Below are positions 32,267 through 39,838 of a DNA stretch of 39,838 nucleotides, piece after piece (position 1 is the first letter of the stretch; the number at the start of each line of letters is the position of its first letter). The translations under genes and the position numbers were made by a program. The DNA lies in contig NZ_ATUT01000019.1 of the NCBI RefSeq assembly GCF_000420345.1, forward strand, positions 1 to 39,838, read 5' to 3'. The notes beneath the pieces were generated by a model. That model ran no database searches and was not told the origin of the DNA. It saw only the letters and a program-made list of their open reading frames with translations. This stretch comes from Faecalicoccus pleomorphus DSM 20574 (GTDB lineage: Bacteria; Bacillota_I; Bacilli_A; Erysipelotrichales; Erysipelotrichaceae).

Positions 32267-33302
32267 AACGACAAATATCGTTTAAAGTGCTTTGGCAAAT
32301 GGCCATTGAAATGATTCCTAAGCCTAAGAACGGAAGAACTAACATGATAATACTGTTATCGGAAACTCTATATCCATTATCAAATTCTAGCTCACTTAAC
32401 ACTTTTCCGGCTTTCCAGTAAAAGTAAATACCGTATAAACCGCATGTGATCAATGACAACAGAACAACAATTCCCGGCTCTCCAGGTCCAGATTTATTTT
32501 GTGCTCTACAACATTCATTGACATCTCTTGCCAAGGTATATAACCAATAGTAATAATAAATGCTGCATGTCACAATGCTTAAGACAATGGACAATCCAAT
32601 GCTTCTTTCTGAAATATGGATCGGCTTTTTTGTAAAAGTTTGATGCGCACTCTCCTGTTTAGGTGCTTCCGGCATCACATAAGAAGCAAGTTCTGTATCC
32701 TTTAAACGCTTCCAGTCAGCCATCCCGGTTTTCCATACAAACGTATTTCCATAAATTTGATGGGCCTGAATCAAGCCTTTCATCTGTTCCACTGTATAAG
32801 GACCATTTTGTTTATTGTTGGCATCGACAAAATACCATTGATCTCCTTCCGGCTTTACATCTGGTGTCGGAAGATATTCTTTTAATTCCGTATCTTTTAA
32901 CTTCTGCCAGTCAGCCATTCCGGCTTTCCATACCAAAGTTTCTTCTTTGATCTGCGCATCACGAATTCGTTCAATCATCTGCTCCAGCGTAAAAGGTCCA
33001 GCCGATTGACTTTCCTTGACATAATACCATTCTTCCTCTCGCGCATTTTCTTCTTCCGATTCAACCGGTTCTTCCTGGATAATCGTATCTTCTTCAGTTT
33101 CCTCTACTTCTTCCACGACATCTTGTACCGGTTCTTCCGCTTCTGTTGTTTGGCCTTCTTCGATAACTTCTTCTACAACTTCTACTTTTTCTTTTGCGGA
33201 TGGTGTTTCTTCGACAACATCATCGGTCGGCACAGGAGCACCACATTCCGGACAAAACTTAGCGTTTTCCGGAAGACTATTTCCACATTGTTTACATTCC
33301 AT
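32253..33302 (-). CDS. zinc-ribbon, double GYF_2, DUF4234 membrane protein
   Basis: A 349-residue modular protein. An N-terminal zinc ribbon (Cys3, Cys6, Cys17, Cys20) is followed by an acidic, disordered stretch (about 27-90). Two GYF_2-type domains follow, at about 91-140 (EWYYVKESQSAGPFTLEQM...VWKAGMADWQKL) and 155-203 (QWYFVDANNKQNGPYTVEQM...VWKTGMADWKRL). A C-terminal DUF4234 membrane domain (about 228-345) has motifs SIYYYYWLYTLARDVNE and GLYGIYFYWKAGKVL. GYF_2 domains are thought to bind peptides. The module order suggests a membrane-tethered sensor or scaffold; the partner may be the overlapping DUF2752 gene. AAGGAG precedes the ATG. Confidence 0.85.
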   Translation of the reverse strand: MECKQCGNSLPENAKFCPECGAPVPTDDVVEETPSAKEKVEVVEEVIEEGQTTEAEEPVQDVVEEVEETEEDTIIQEEPVESEEENAREEEWYYVKESQSAGPFTLEQMIERIRDAQIKEETLVWKAGMADWQKLKDTELKEYLPTPDVKPEGDQWYFVDANNKQNGPYTVEQMKGLIQAHQIYGNTFVWKTGMADWKRLKDTELASYVMPEAPKQESAHQTFTKKPIHISERSIGLSIVLSIVTCSIYYYYWLYTLARDVNECCRAQNKSGPGEPGIVVLLSLITCGLYGIYFYWKAGKVLSELEFDNGYRVSDNSIIMLVLPFLGLGIISMAICQSTLNDICRYGNE

Positions 33303-33338
33303 GTTCGCATCTCCTTAAAGTTTATTTTGATTAAACAA

Positions 33339-33366
33339 ATTATACCTTATTTTAACTAAATTACAA
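33339..33366 (-). promoter_or_regulatory. promoter of zinc-ribbon/DUF4234 gene
   Basis: -10 TATAAT (33339-33344), 16-bp spacer, -35 TTGTAA (33361-33366). The -35 overlaps the stop codon of the upstream vanZ-like gene. Confidence 0.65.
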
Positions 33367-33903
33367 TCTCTGCCTTGGTTTTGAACGAAGGCTGGCGCAG
33401 AAAGCAGATATGACCCAACAAAGTCCTAAACTCATTAAAGTTCCGCACATATCCACTATAACATCGTCCATCGTACTGATTCTTCCGATGACCATACTTT
33501 GATGAAATTCATCAAATAGTGCATAGCCTAAACAAATCAATAAAGATAAGATGATCTTCCAAAGTCGGGAAATTCCGGCAATGGAAAAAGTAATGTACAA
33601 TAAAAGCGCAAGAAAGAAATACAAACTGAAATGCGCAATATCACGAATGGTCTGATACCAGTTATCCCCATCCGGAGAAATCGCTTCAATCAAAGATTGA
33701 AGTCCATAGTGAAGGTTCTGTCCTATTTCTGTTGAATCCATATATTCATGAACGTTTTCTTTAATGATTTCCTGTACATTGGCACTGCGTTGTCCGGAGG
33801 CGTATCCATCTTCACTTGACAACGTATAAATGATAAACATCAAACCCATACAACATACCGCAAACAGAAAAGAAAACAAAAACCGTATTTTTCTATTTTT
33901 CAT
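33361..33903 (-). CDS. VanZ-family membrane protein
   Basis: A 180-residue VanZ-like protein with about four membrane helices. It carries the family pattern: an extracellular region after TM1 (SSEDGYASGQRS), a conserved RDIAHFSLYFFLALLLY helix and GYALFDEFHQSMVIGRISTMDDVIVDMCGT. VanZ proteins can lower teicoplanin sensitivity, but most chromosomal copies have no proven role. The frame is open to an ATG at 33921, but a TATACT box ends seven bases before the ATG at 33903, which starts the typical basic-hydrophobic N-terminus (MKNRKIRFLF). No SD is visible at either. Single-gene unit. Confidence 0.85.
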   Translation of the reverse strand: MKNRKIRFLFSFLFAVCCMGLMFIIYTLSSEDGYASGQRSANVQEIIKENVHEYMDSTEIGQNLHYGLQSLIEAISPDGDNWYQTIRDIAHFSLYFFLALLLYITFSIAGISRLWKIILSLLICLGYALFDEFHQSMVIGRISTMDDVIVDMCGTLMSLGLCWVISAFCASLRSKPRQRL

Positions 33904-33910
33904 AGGTGAC

Positions 33911-33916
33911 AGTATA
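33911..33916 (-). promoter_or_regulatory. -10 box of vanZ-like gene (leaderless geometry)
   Basis: TATACT ends seven bases before the ATG at 33903. No convincing -35 is seen, so this is one of the weaker members of the leaderless set. Confidence 0.4.
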
Positions 33917-33965
33917 AGCATGAACTGTAAGATGAATTTAAAATGAATATGTTAAATTATGGTGT

Positions 33966-33988
33966 AAAAAAAGCGGAATGCTCCGCCT
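33966..33988 (-). terminator. terminator of HAD-degV operon
   Basis: Stem GCGGA/TCCGC (33973-33977, 33982-33986) with loop GCAT on the minus strand, followed by seven T. It lies directly after the degV stop. Confidence 0.85.
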
Positions 33989-33990
33989 TT

Positions 33991-34830
33991 CTAATATTCT
34001 ATCTTTTTGACGCGTCCAAAACCGATGGTTCCTTTGCCTACATGTGATAAGATGACCGTTTTAAAAGAGTGCTGCTGTACCGGTTGACCGATGGCCTCCT
34101 CCAACATCTTTTTACAGTCTTCGCTTTTCTTTGGATCAAAGGCATCGATAACCATCCAGATATAATCCTCCGGATTCACATCCTTTGTCACGACTTCAAT
34201 TCCTTTTTGATAAGCTTTCTTCAAGGTGCGAACCTTGTCTTCTAAATCAATGGCACCATGACGAATATTCAATAAAGGAACGATCTTCAATAATCCTGCT
34301 ATAGCGGCAACAGCCGGTGATATACGACCTCCTGCTTTTAATGTATCCAGCTTTTCCGGTATCAATACCGCCAGCAATTCTCCTTCTGTTTCAATTTTTT
34401 CCTTGATCTGCGCACAAGTATATCCTTTTTCAATCATCTCTTTGACCATCTGCATCATGATCACCGTTGGATAACAAACAAATTCACTTTGTACAACCGT
34501 TACTTTCCCCTCATAGTTCTTTGCCAGTGTGATTGCCGTTTTGTTGGTGCCGGATAAGGCATTGCTTAAGGGAAGATAAAACACCTCATCGTGTGTTTTC
34601 AACAAATCATCCCACATGCGTATCATATCACCGACAATTGGCTGAGCCGTTTTTACACTTTTTTGTGCTTCCAACGCCTCTAACACTTGTTCATCGGTAA
34701 TCGTTTCTGCTTCCATGTATTCTTTTCCATCTACGATAACAGGCATACGCAAAACATGAAGGTTTAGTTCTTTTGCCTTTTCTTTGGTAATATCCGCACT
34801 TGAATCGATCATTAATGCAACTTTCTTCAT
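33991..34830 (-). CDS. DegV family fatty-acid-binding protein
   Basis: A 279-residue DegV protein, the third in the window and distinct from the tandem pair. It carries MIDSSADI, KTAQPIVG (in place of the more common TSQPs), NALSGTNKTA, EKLDTLKAGGRISPAVAAIAGLLKIVPLL and SHVGKGTIGFGRV. The Thr-Ala for Thr-Ser change falls at the residue that contacts the fatty acid carboxylate in FakB structures, so ligand preference may differ. It starts three bases after the HAD phosphatase stop with an AGGAGG SD; the two form an operon. Confidence 0.9.
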   Translation of the reverse strand: MKKVALMIDSSADITKEKAKELNLHVLRMPVIVDGKEYMEAETITDEQVLEALEAQKSVKTAQPIVGDMIRMWDDLLKTHDEVFYLPLSNALSGTNKTAITLAKNYEGKVTVVQSEFVCYPTVIMMQMVKEMIEKGYTCAQIKEKIETEGELLAVLIPEKLDTLKAGGRISPAVAAIAGLLKIVPLLNIRHGAIDLEDKVRTLKKAYQKGIEVVTKDVNPEDYIWMVIDAFDPKKSEDCKKMLEEAIGQPVQQHSFKTVILSHVGKGTIGFGRVKKIEY

Positions 34831-34833
34831 GGT

Positions 34834-35664
34834 CTAACCTCCTTGATGTCTGAAAAAATGTTTCTCGATATAGTTGGCTACGCCATCATGGTCATTGTCA
34901 AATTCTGTGATTTCATCCGCTATGGCCTTGGTATCATCGCTTCCGTTACACATACAAATGCCCCTGCCACTTACTTCCAACATCGTGTTGTCGTTGGTCG
35001 TATCGCCAAAAGCCCAAATGTTTTCCAATCCAAAATCATACTGATCAGCCAGCTTTTTAACGGTATAGCCTTTTGATATACGACGATCGGCAAATTCCAA
35101 CAACGTTGTCTGTGTCTTAAATGCCTTATAATAAGGATTGGGATGTTCATTAAAATACTTTTCGGCCTTCAACGTATCTTCAGCACTCATACGAAACATG
35201 ATCTTCGCATTATCATAAGCGTATAACTCGGCATCACTTTCGATCACGTGGATCAGTTTTTGTGAGGTCACAGCCGAATGCTTCATCGCTTCATCGATTC
35301 TTTGTGCCACCAATTTGCCATCCAAATAAATGAACGCATTGGCTTCAAAGGGATGCATGGCCTCCAGGATTTCCTGGATCCATTCTTTTTTCAACTTATA
35401 GTAATCGTATTGCTTATGATGAATTTCATCCCATAGCTCACTACCGTTCATACCAATTAAAACTTCGAAAGGAAAGGAAATCCCCCATCCTGTCGCATAG
35501 CGCTGCAGTTCATCCACCGGTCTTCCGGAAGCCAAACCGAAATACACACCTTGCGCATGCAGCTTTTCAATCATATCTTTCGTACGGGGGGTTAATTCCC
35601 TCTTTGAATTGATCAGCGTACTGTCAATATCACACAAAACCAAACGTAGTCTATTTGTTTCCAT
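34834..35664 (-). CDS. Cof-type HAD-IIB hydrolase
   Basis: A 276-residue HAD phosphatase, paralogous in type to the one at 1974. Motif I is LCDIDSTLINS with nucleophile Asp11 and Asp13, motif II is LASGRP, the motif III Lys lies in DRRISKGYTV, and motif IV is WAFGDTTNDNTMLEVSG. Motif I has Ser-Thr (DIDST) rather than the usual Gly-Thr. No SD precedes the ATG at 35664; an extended -10 box ends six bases upstream. Head of an operon with degV. The substrate is unknown. Confidence 0.9.
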   Translation of the reverse strand: METNRLRLVLCDIDSTLINSKRELTPRTKDMIEKLHAQGVYFGLASGRPVDELQRYATGWGISFPFEVLIGMNGSELWDEIHHKQYDYYKLKKEWIQEILEAMHPFEANAFIYLDGKLVAQRIDEAMKHSAVTSQKLIHVIESDAELYAYDNAKIMFRMSAEDTLKAEKYFNEHPNPYYKAFKTQTTLLEFADRRISKGYTVKKLADQYDFGLENIWAFGDTTNDNTMLEVSGRGICMCNGSDDTKAIADEITEFDNDHDGVANYIEKHFFRHQGG

Positions 35665-35670
35665 GAAAGA

Positions 35671-35679
35671 AGTATATCA
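35671..35679 (-). promoter_or_regulatory. extended -10 promoter of HAD-degV operon
   Basis: Minus strand TGA-TATACT (35679 down to 35671) ends six bases before the ATG at 35664. The -35 is weak. The geometry is leaderless. Confidence 0.5.
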
Positions 35680-35742
35680 CAAGTATAAATTGTTTTTCTA
35701 TGGACTAATTGTGAAAAGTGTCTAATTTTTCTCTTGTTTTCT

Positions 35743-36870
35743 TTATCGTAAACGAACTGTAAAATCTTTTAATACTTCCGAAATATGAATTTGTTGCGGA
35801 CAAACCTTTTCACAACTATGACATTGTACGCAGACACCAGGCCCTTTGTCTTTCAAGGTAGAAACAACCATAGGGGCAATAAATCCTCCCTGACTAAAGG
35901 CATGTTCATTGTATAAGGATAATAATTTGGGAATATCCAGTCCCTGTGGACAACGAGAAGTACAATAACGACAGGAAGTACAAGGAACGACGATCTTCTT
36001 TATCATCTCTTCCACAATGGAAAACAGGACTTCTTTTTCCGTATCGTTTAAAGTTTTTTTCGTTGACCACGTTTCAATGTTTTCCTGCAGCTGTTGCATA
36101 TTCGACATCCCGGAAAGTACCATCTTTACCTGTGGTATACTCTGCAGGAATCGAAAAGCCCAGGCTGGTATGCTTTCCGTAGGGCGAAGCGCATGTAATC
36201 GACTTTCATATTCCGGCTTTAACTGGGCCAGCTTGCCACCACGCAAAGGCTCCATGACCCAAACATCAATACCGTATTCATCCAACAACTCCACCTTTTC
36301 CTTGGCATGTTGAAATTTCCAATCCACATAATTGATCTGCAGCTGACAAAACTCCATATATTCGCCGTATTCCTTTAAAAATCTTTTTAATACCGGCATT
36401 TCTCCATGACAGGAAAAACCTAAATGACAGATTCTTCCCTGTTCCTTTTGTTTTAAAAGATAGTCTAAAATTTGATATTGCGGATCGAGATACGCATCGA
36501 TATTTTTCTCACAGACATTATGAAATAAATAAAAATCAAAGTATTCTGTTTGACACTTTTGTAGTTGTTTAGTAAAGATTTCTTCAACATGTGGCATATT
36601 ATCTAAATCATATCCGGGAAATTTGTCAGCCAGATAATATTGCGAGCGATCAAATTTCTTTAAAGCATTGCCTAAAACGATTTCGCTTTGACCTCCATGA
36701 TAGCCCCATGCGGTATCAAAATAATTGATACCCTGTTCAATCGCATATGCTACCATTTCATTGACTTTGTCTTGATCTGGTTGATTCTCTTTTCCCTCTA
36801 CAGTAGGTAATCGCATTGCACCTAAGCCTAAACCGGATAATTTCACTCCTTTAAAATCATGTGTAATCAA
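35743..36870 (-). CDS. aldo/keto reductase with C-terminal ferredoxin-type Fe-S domain
   Basis: A 375-residue protein: an aldo/keto reductase barrel (about 1-275) fused to a two-cluster 4Fe-4S domain. The barrel retains the family's Asp-Tyr-Lys-His set in FDTAWGYHGG, LADKFP and HLGFSCHG. The C-terminus carries CTSCRYCTSRCPQG and CVQCHSCEKVCPQQ, the two cluster motifs. Proteins of this architecture are widespread in anaerobic Firmicutes, and their substrates are mostly unknown. The start is TTG at 36870, six bases after GGAGGGG; no in-frame ATG fits better. Confidence 0.9.
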   Translation of the reverse strand: MITHDFKGVKLSGLGLGAMRLPTVEGKENQPDQDKVNEMVAYAIEQGINYFDTAWGYHGGQSEIVLGNALKKFDRSQYYLADKFPGYDLDNMPHVEEIFTKQLQKCQTEYFDFYLFHNVCEKNIDAYLDPQYQILDYLLKQKEQGRICHLGFSCHGEMPVLKRFLKEYGEYMEFCQLQINYVDWKFQHAKEKVELLDEYGIDVWVMEPLRGGKLAQLKPEYESRLHALRPTESIPAWAFRFLQSIPQVKMVLSGMSNMQQLQENIETWSTKKTLNDTEKEVLFSIVEEMIKKIVVPCTSCRYCTSRCPQGLDIPKLLSLYNEHAFSQGGFIAPMVVSTLKDKGPGVCVQCHSCEKVCPQQIHISEVLKDFTVRLR

Positions 36871-36902
36871 GATGATCCCCTCCTTTATTTATCTTCAGTT
36901 TT

Positions 36903-36932
36903 ATTATAAAACCAATCTCAGTCGTCTTCCAA
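36903..36932 (-). promoter_or_regulatory. promoter of Fe-S aldo/keto reductase gene
   Basis: -35 TTGGAA (36927-36932), 18-bp spacer, -10 TATAAT (36903-36908). Confidence 0.7.
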
Positions 36933-36968
36933 TATCAGTTTACTATAGCCGATAATGTATTTTGCATA

Positions 36969-36974
36969 TACAAT
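36969..36974 (+). promoter_or_regulatory. -10 box of EutH-like gene (leaderless geometry)
   Basis: TACAAT ends six bases before the ATG at 36981. The -35 region is poor. No SD lies between. Confidence 0.45.
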
Positions 36975-36980
36975 ATACAC

Positions 36981-38012
36981 ATGAATATATTTGTATGCAT
37001 TCTCATCGGTTTTGCGATTGTAGGTTTACTCGATAAACTTCAAAATGGAAAATGGGGATTGGCCGGATGTATCGACCAGGCTTTAAATACTATGGGCAGT
37101 CTCTGTCTTTCCTTATTAGGATTTTATTGTCTGTTTGTCACTTTATCCGACCAGTTAGACCTTTCCTTTTTACGCTTACATCCTTCCAGCAGCGTGATCA
37201 TAGGCTCTTTATTGTCACCCGATCTAGGCGGTCTGCCGCTAATTCAAAGCTATATTCATGATCCTGCCACCTTTTTTCTAACCGGTGTCTTTTTAACAAG
37301 CACGTTAGGATGTCTGATCAGTTTTCAATTTCCTATCTTTTTAGGTCAATTAAAGCCAAAAGAACACCCTCTTTTTATGGAAGGTGTTACGTATGGCTTA
37401 TTAGGACTCATTCCTATATTGCTTCTATTGTCCTTACAAATCGATTTTGTCCTATTGATTCCACTATTTTGTATCTATGGACTTTTATTTTTAGGATTAT
37501 GGAAGAATAAAAGCTTGCTGCTGAGGCTTCTTCAGTATTTTGCCAAGGGAATTGAAATCATCGGTCTTCTTTGTTTTGGAATCGTACTTCTCTCTTATTT
37601 CTTCCATCTACCTTTTGTATCTATGAATACTTTACTTGATGGATTATTGCTTGTCTTTCAAATCACAATGATTGTTGCCGGCTCGCATGTGTTGTGTCAA
37701 CTCATTTTACATTATGCCAAAAAGCCACTACAGAGCTTTACAAGGTTTTGCGGTATCGAAACAATGACCTTAATTGGATTGTTGCTTTCTTTAGGCAGTT
37801 CCATTGCGATCTTGTCACTGTATCCGAAAATGAGTCCGGAAGGCAAAAGAATCAACGCTGCCTTTTGCGTTAGCGGTGCGTATGCCTTAGGAGGACAAAT
37901 GGGCTTTATTGCGGCAATGACGGATACAAAGACAACCTTTTTCTTTATCGTATTTAAATTAACAGGTGGACTTTTGGCCATTTATCTAACCAAAAGAAAA
38001 AGCCAGAAATAA
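36981..38012 (+). CDS. EutH-like transporter (ethanolamine permease family)
   Basis: A 343-residue polytopic membrane protein with about ten helices. It resembles EutH, the ethanolamine transporter of eut operons: GCIDQALNTMGSLCLSLLG near the N-terminus, GSLLSPDLGGLPLIQ (EutH: NDMGGYPLA), and the C-terminal GKRINAAFCVSGAYALGGQMGFIAAM (EutH: GKIINVAFAVSAAFVFGDHLGF). No eutBC, microcompartment or regulator gene is nearby, so it may import ethanolamine for other use or carry a related small amine. Similarity was judged by eye. It stands alone, convergent with cysK; the stop codon lies in the shared hairpin loop. Confidence 0.75.
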   Translation: MNIFVCILIGFAIVGLLDKLQNGKWGLAGCIDQALNTMGSLCLSLLGFYCLFVTLSDQLDLSFLRLHPSSSVIIGSLLSPDLGGLPLIQSYIHDPATFFLTGVFLTSTLGCLISFQFPIFLGQLKPKEHPLFMEGVTYGLLGLIPILLLLSLQIDFVLLIPLFCIYGLLFLGLWKNKSLLLRLLQYFAKGIEIIGLLCFGIVLLSYFFHLPFVSMNTLLDGLLLVFQITMIVAGSHVLCQLILHYAKKPLQSFTRFCGIETMTLIGLLLSLGSSIAILSLYPKMSPEGKRINAAFCVSGAYALGGQMGFIAAMTDTKTTFFFIVFKLTGGLLAIYLTKRKSQK

Positions 38013-38022
38013 ATTCTGACTT
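37991..38022 (-). terminator. cysK terminator, shared with EutH-like gene end
   Basis: Nine-bp stem on the minus strand with one G-U pair (38014-38022 and 38000-38008), five-base loop, followed by TTTTTCTTTT. The EutH-like stop codon is in the loop and the cysK stop at its base. Confidence 0.8.
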
Positions 38023-38953
38023 ACTCTTGTGTAAACATCGGTGTAGAAAGATAACGCTCTCCGGTATCTGGCATTAAGGCTACGATACGTTTTCCTTCGT
38101 TTTCCGGACGCTTTGCCAATTGAATAGCTGCATATACGCTGGCCCCGGAAGATATTCCCACCAATAGTCCTTCTTTTTGGGCAATGGCACGGCCTGTGTT
38201 ATAGGCATTTTCGTTAGTAACGGTAACAATCTCATCATAGATCTGTGTATTTAACGTATCCGGTACAAATCCGGCGCCGATTCCCTGGATGCCATGTGGA
38301 CCGGCTTTTCCCTGGGATAATACCGGTGATCCTTCCGGCTCCACCGCAACAATCTTTATATTCGGATTCTTTTCCTTCAAATATTTTCCGGTACCGCTGA
38401 TTGTTCCACCCGTTCCGACACCTGCCACAAAGATATCAATCTCTCCATCCGTTTGTTCCCAAAGCTCCGGCCCGGTGGTTTCATAATGTGCCTGTGGGTT
38501 TTCCAAATTAGTAAACTGACTTGGAATCAAAGAATTTGGCGTACTTTCCTGCAGTTCCTTTGCCTTGGCAATCGCACCTTTCATTCCCTGTGAGCCTGGT
38601 GTTAAGACAATCTTGGCTCCATAAGCCTTTAAAAGATTTCTTCTTTCCACACTCATCGTTTCCGGCATGGTAAATATAGCTTTATATCCCTTGGAGGCAC
38701 AGACAGAAGCTAACCCGATTCCTGTATTTCCACTGGTTGGTTCAATGATCGTCGCTCCTTTTTTCAATAAGCCCTGTTCTTCCGCTTTTTCAATCATTCT
38801 TTTCGCAATACGATCTTTTACACTGCCAGCTGGATTAAAGAATTCCACTTTCGCCAACAACTGCACCTTCAATCCTTGTTCCTTTTCCAGATTGGACAGT
38901 TCCACTACCGGTGTATTTCCGATGAGCTCTGTAACATTTTTGTAGATAGTCAT
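38021..38953 (-). CDS. cysK: cysteine synthase (O-acetylserine sulfhydrylase)
   Basis: A 310-residue PLP enzyme converting O-acetylserine and sulfide to cysteine, the step after CysE. The PLP lysine is in NPAGSVKDR (about 41-49), the substrate loop is [11 protein letters not shown], the phosphate-binding glycine loop is [15 protein letters not shown], and the C-terminal part has [11 protein letters not shown]. Length and motifs are CysK-like. A strong GGAGG SD precedes the ATG. It is transcribed alone from a near-consensus promoter. Confidence 0.96.
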   Translation of the reverse strand: MTIYKNVTELIGNTPVVELSNLEKEQGLKVQLLAKVEFFNPAGSVKDRIAKRMIEKAEEQGLLKKGATIIEPTSGNTGIGLASVCASKGYKAIFTMPETMSVERRNLLKAYGAKIVLTPGSQGMKGAIAKAKELQESTPNSLIPSQFTNLENPQAHYETTGPELWEQTDGEIDIFVAGVGTGGTISGTGKYLKEKNPNIKIVAVEPEGSPVLSQGKAGPHGIQGIGAGFVPDTLNTQIYDEIVTVTNENAYNTGRAIAQKEGLLVGISSGASVYAAIQLAKRPENEGKRIVALMPDTGERYLSTPMFTQE

Positions 38954-38993
38954 ATGTATGCCTCCTTTATCAACGCCTATCTTTATAGTAGGA

Positions 38994-39021
38994 ATTATAA
39001 CAAACTTTTCAAAATTGTCAA
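38994..39021 (-). promoter_or_regulatory. cysK promoter
   Basis: -35 TTGACA (39016-39021), 16-bp spacer, -10 TATAAT (38994-38999). Both hexamers are consensus. It abuts the transketolase terminator. Confidence 0.88.
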
Positions 39022-39044
39022 AAGAACTGCCCTATGGCAGTTCT
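39020..39044 (-). terminator. transketolase terminator
   Basis: Nine-bp stem AGAACTGCC/GGCAGTTCT (39023-39031, 39036-39044) followed on the minus strand by TTTTGAC. It ends the tkt gene just before the cysK promoter. Confidence 0.8.
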
Positions 39045-39046
39045 CG

Positions 39047-39838
39047 TTACTTCATGATTTCTTTGATCTTTTGGGCAATGCTTGAAGCATCCAAATGATA
39101 GTGGGCTAATAAGTCTTTTGGTTTACCGCTTCGTCCAAAACTGTCCTGCATACCCATCATGTACTGACGACATGGTAGTCCATATGGTGCCAGGGTTTCG
39201 GCTACTGCTCCACCCAGGCCGCCGATCACATTGTGCTCCTCGATCGTTACGATCACATCATGTGTCTTGGCCGTTTCTAAGATCAAATCCTTATCGATTG
39301 GCTTGATCGTGGAAATGTTGATCAGTGTCGGTTCGATACCTTCCAGCTGTTCGATGGCTTTCAAGGATTCCTGTACCATAAGTCCTGTTGCAATGATGGC
39401 GATCTTGCTTCCTTTTTTGAGTACCTGTCCCTTGCCGTATTCCCACGTATAACTGTCATCATACACATCCTCTACGCCCAATCGTCCCAAACGTACATAA
39501 CACGGTCCTTCGATATCGGCCACGGCCTTGATGATCTGTTCGGTCTCCCTGGCATCGCAGGGCTGGAACACTTTCATGTTCGGGATGCTTCGCATGATCG
39601 CAATATCCTCCACACTCTGATGGCTGGCGCCGTCTTCGCCTACACTGATCCCCGCATGGGTCGCACACACCTTGACGTTCAAATTCGGATAACAGATGCT
39701 GTTGCGGATCTGTTCAAACGCTCTTCCTGCCGCAAACATCGCAAAGCTCGATGCATAGACAATCTTATGACTGGCTGCCAGTCCCGCTGCCACGCCCATC
39801 ATGTTGCCTTCCGCGATCCCCATATTGAAATGTCTTTC
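39047..39838 (-). CDS. transketolase, C-terminal subunit (partial, cut by window edge)
   Basis: 263 residues are visible, reading off the right edge; the first visible codons spell ERHFNMGIAEG, the conserved ThDP-activating-Glu region of the pyrimidine-binding domain, so about 45 N-terminal residues are missing. HAGISVGEDGASHQSVEDIA and RLGRLG confirm the transketolase type, and the C-terminal domain has TIEEHNVIGGLG. The protein ends soon after the C-terminal domain, and the spacing fits the split two-gene transketolase of many Firmicutes, with the N-terminal subunit expected upstream outside the window. It serves the non-oxidative pentose phosphate pathway. Confidence 0.92.
   Translation of the reverse strand, partial: ERHFNMGIAEGNMMGVAAGLAASHKIVYASSFAMFAAGRAFEQIRNSICYPNLNVKVCATHAGISVGEDGASHQSVEDIAIMRSIPNMKVFQPCDARETEQIIKAVADIEGPCYVRLGRLGVEDVYDDSYTWEYGKGQVLKKGSKIAIIATGLMVQESLKAIEQLEGIEPTLINISTIKPIDKDLILETAKTHDVIVTIEEHNVIGGLGGAVAETLAPYGLPCRQYMMGMQDSFGRSGKPKDLLAHYHLDASSIAQKIKEIMK

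Overview
The window is about 39.8 kb of a compact, moderately AT-rich chromosome of a Gram-positive, low-GC bacterium (Bacillota). The evidence is a Phe T-box leader in front of pheS-pheT, a lysine riboswitch, a CcpA-type cre box at glpK, a FemX-type peptidoglycan bridge enzyme, three DegV proteins, a SpaA/VaFE-type wall adhesin and a split transketolase. Gene content and the 16S rRNA fragment at the left edge suggest an Erysipelotrichia-like gut Firmicute. This placement is inferred from general resemblance and was not tested by search.

Layout. 1-314: 5' end of a 16S rRNA gene with its leader and promoter, reading leftwards. 454-5701: free-methionine sulfoxide reductase, an AAC(3)-like acetyltransferase, a Cof-type HAD phosphatase, a FemX-like enzyme and glycerol kinase. 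5708-11324: pheS-pheT under a Phe T-box, a cysE operon with an unknown membrane/TPR-like protein. 11338-14931: a large covalently cross-linked surface adhesin and a small KE-tailed membrane protein. 14949-20609: tRNA-Leu(GAG), rlmD, and a divergent MarR-regulated heterodimeric ABC exporter. 20629-26513: a tandem degV pair and a LolD-type ATPase with a giant FtsX-type permease. 26545-29021: a pfkA-pyk glycolytic operon. 29178-31799: an amino-acid ABC transporter behind a lysine riboswitch, hence a lysine importer. 31871-33903: a zinc-ribbon/GYF/DUF4234 protein with a DUF2752 partner, and VanZ. 33966-36932: an Fe-S aldo/keto reductase, a HAD phosphatase and a third degV. 36969-39838: a solitary EutH-like transporter, cysK, and the C-terminal half of transketolase, cut by the right edge.

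Common threads. Central carbon genes (glpK, pfkA, pyk, tkt) and cysteine synthesis genes (cysE, cysK) are present as separate units. Nearly every transcription unit ends in an intrinsic terminator that overlaps the stop codon of the last gene. No IS element, prophage, integrase or CRISPR array was seen. The most unusual signal is a recurring promoter arrangement: in seven first-in-unit genes a -10 box ends 6-7 nt before the ATG and no Shine-Dalgarno is visible. This predicts leaderless mRNAs as a regular expression mode, alongside canonical SD-led genes.
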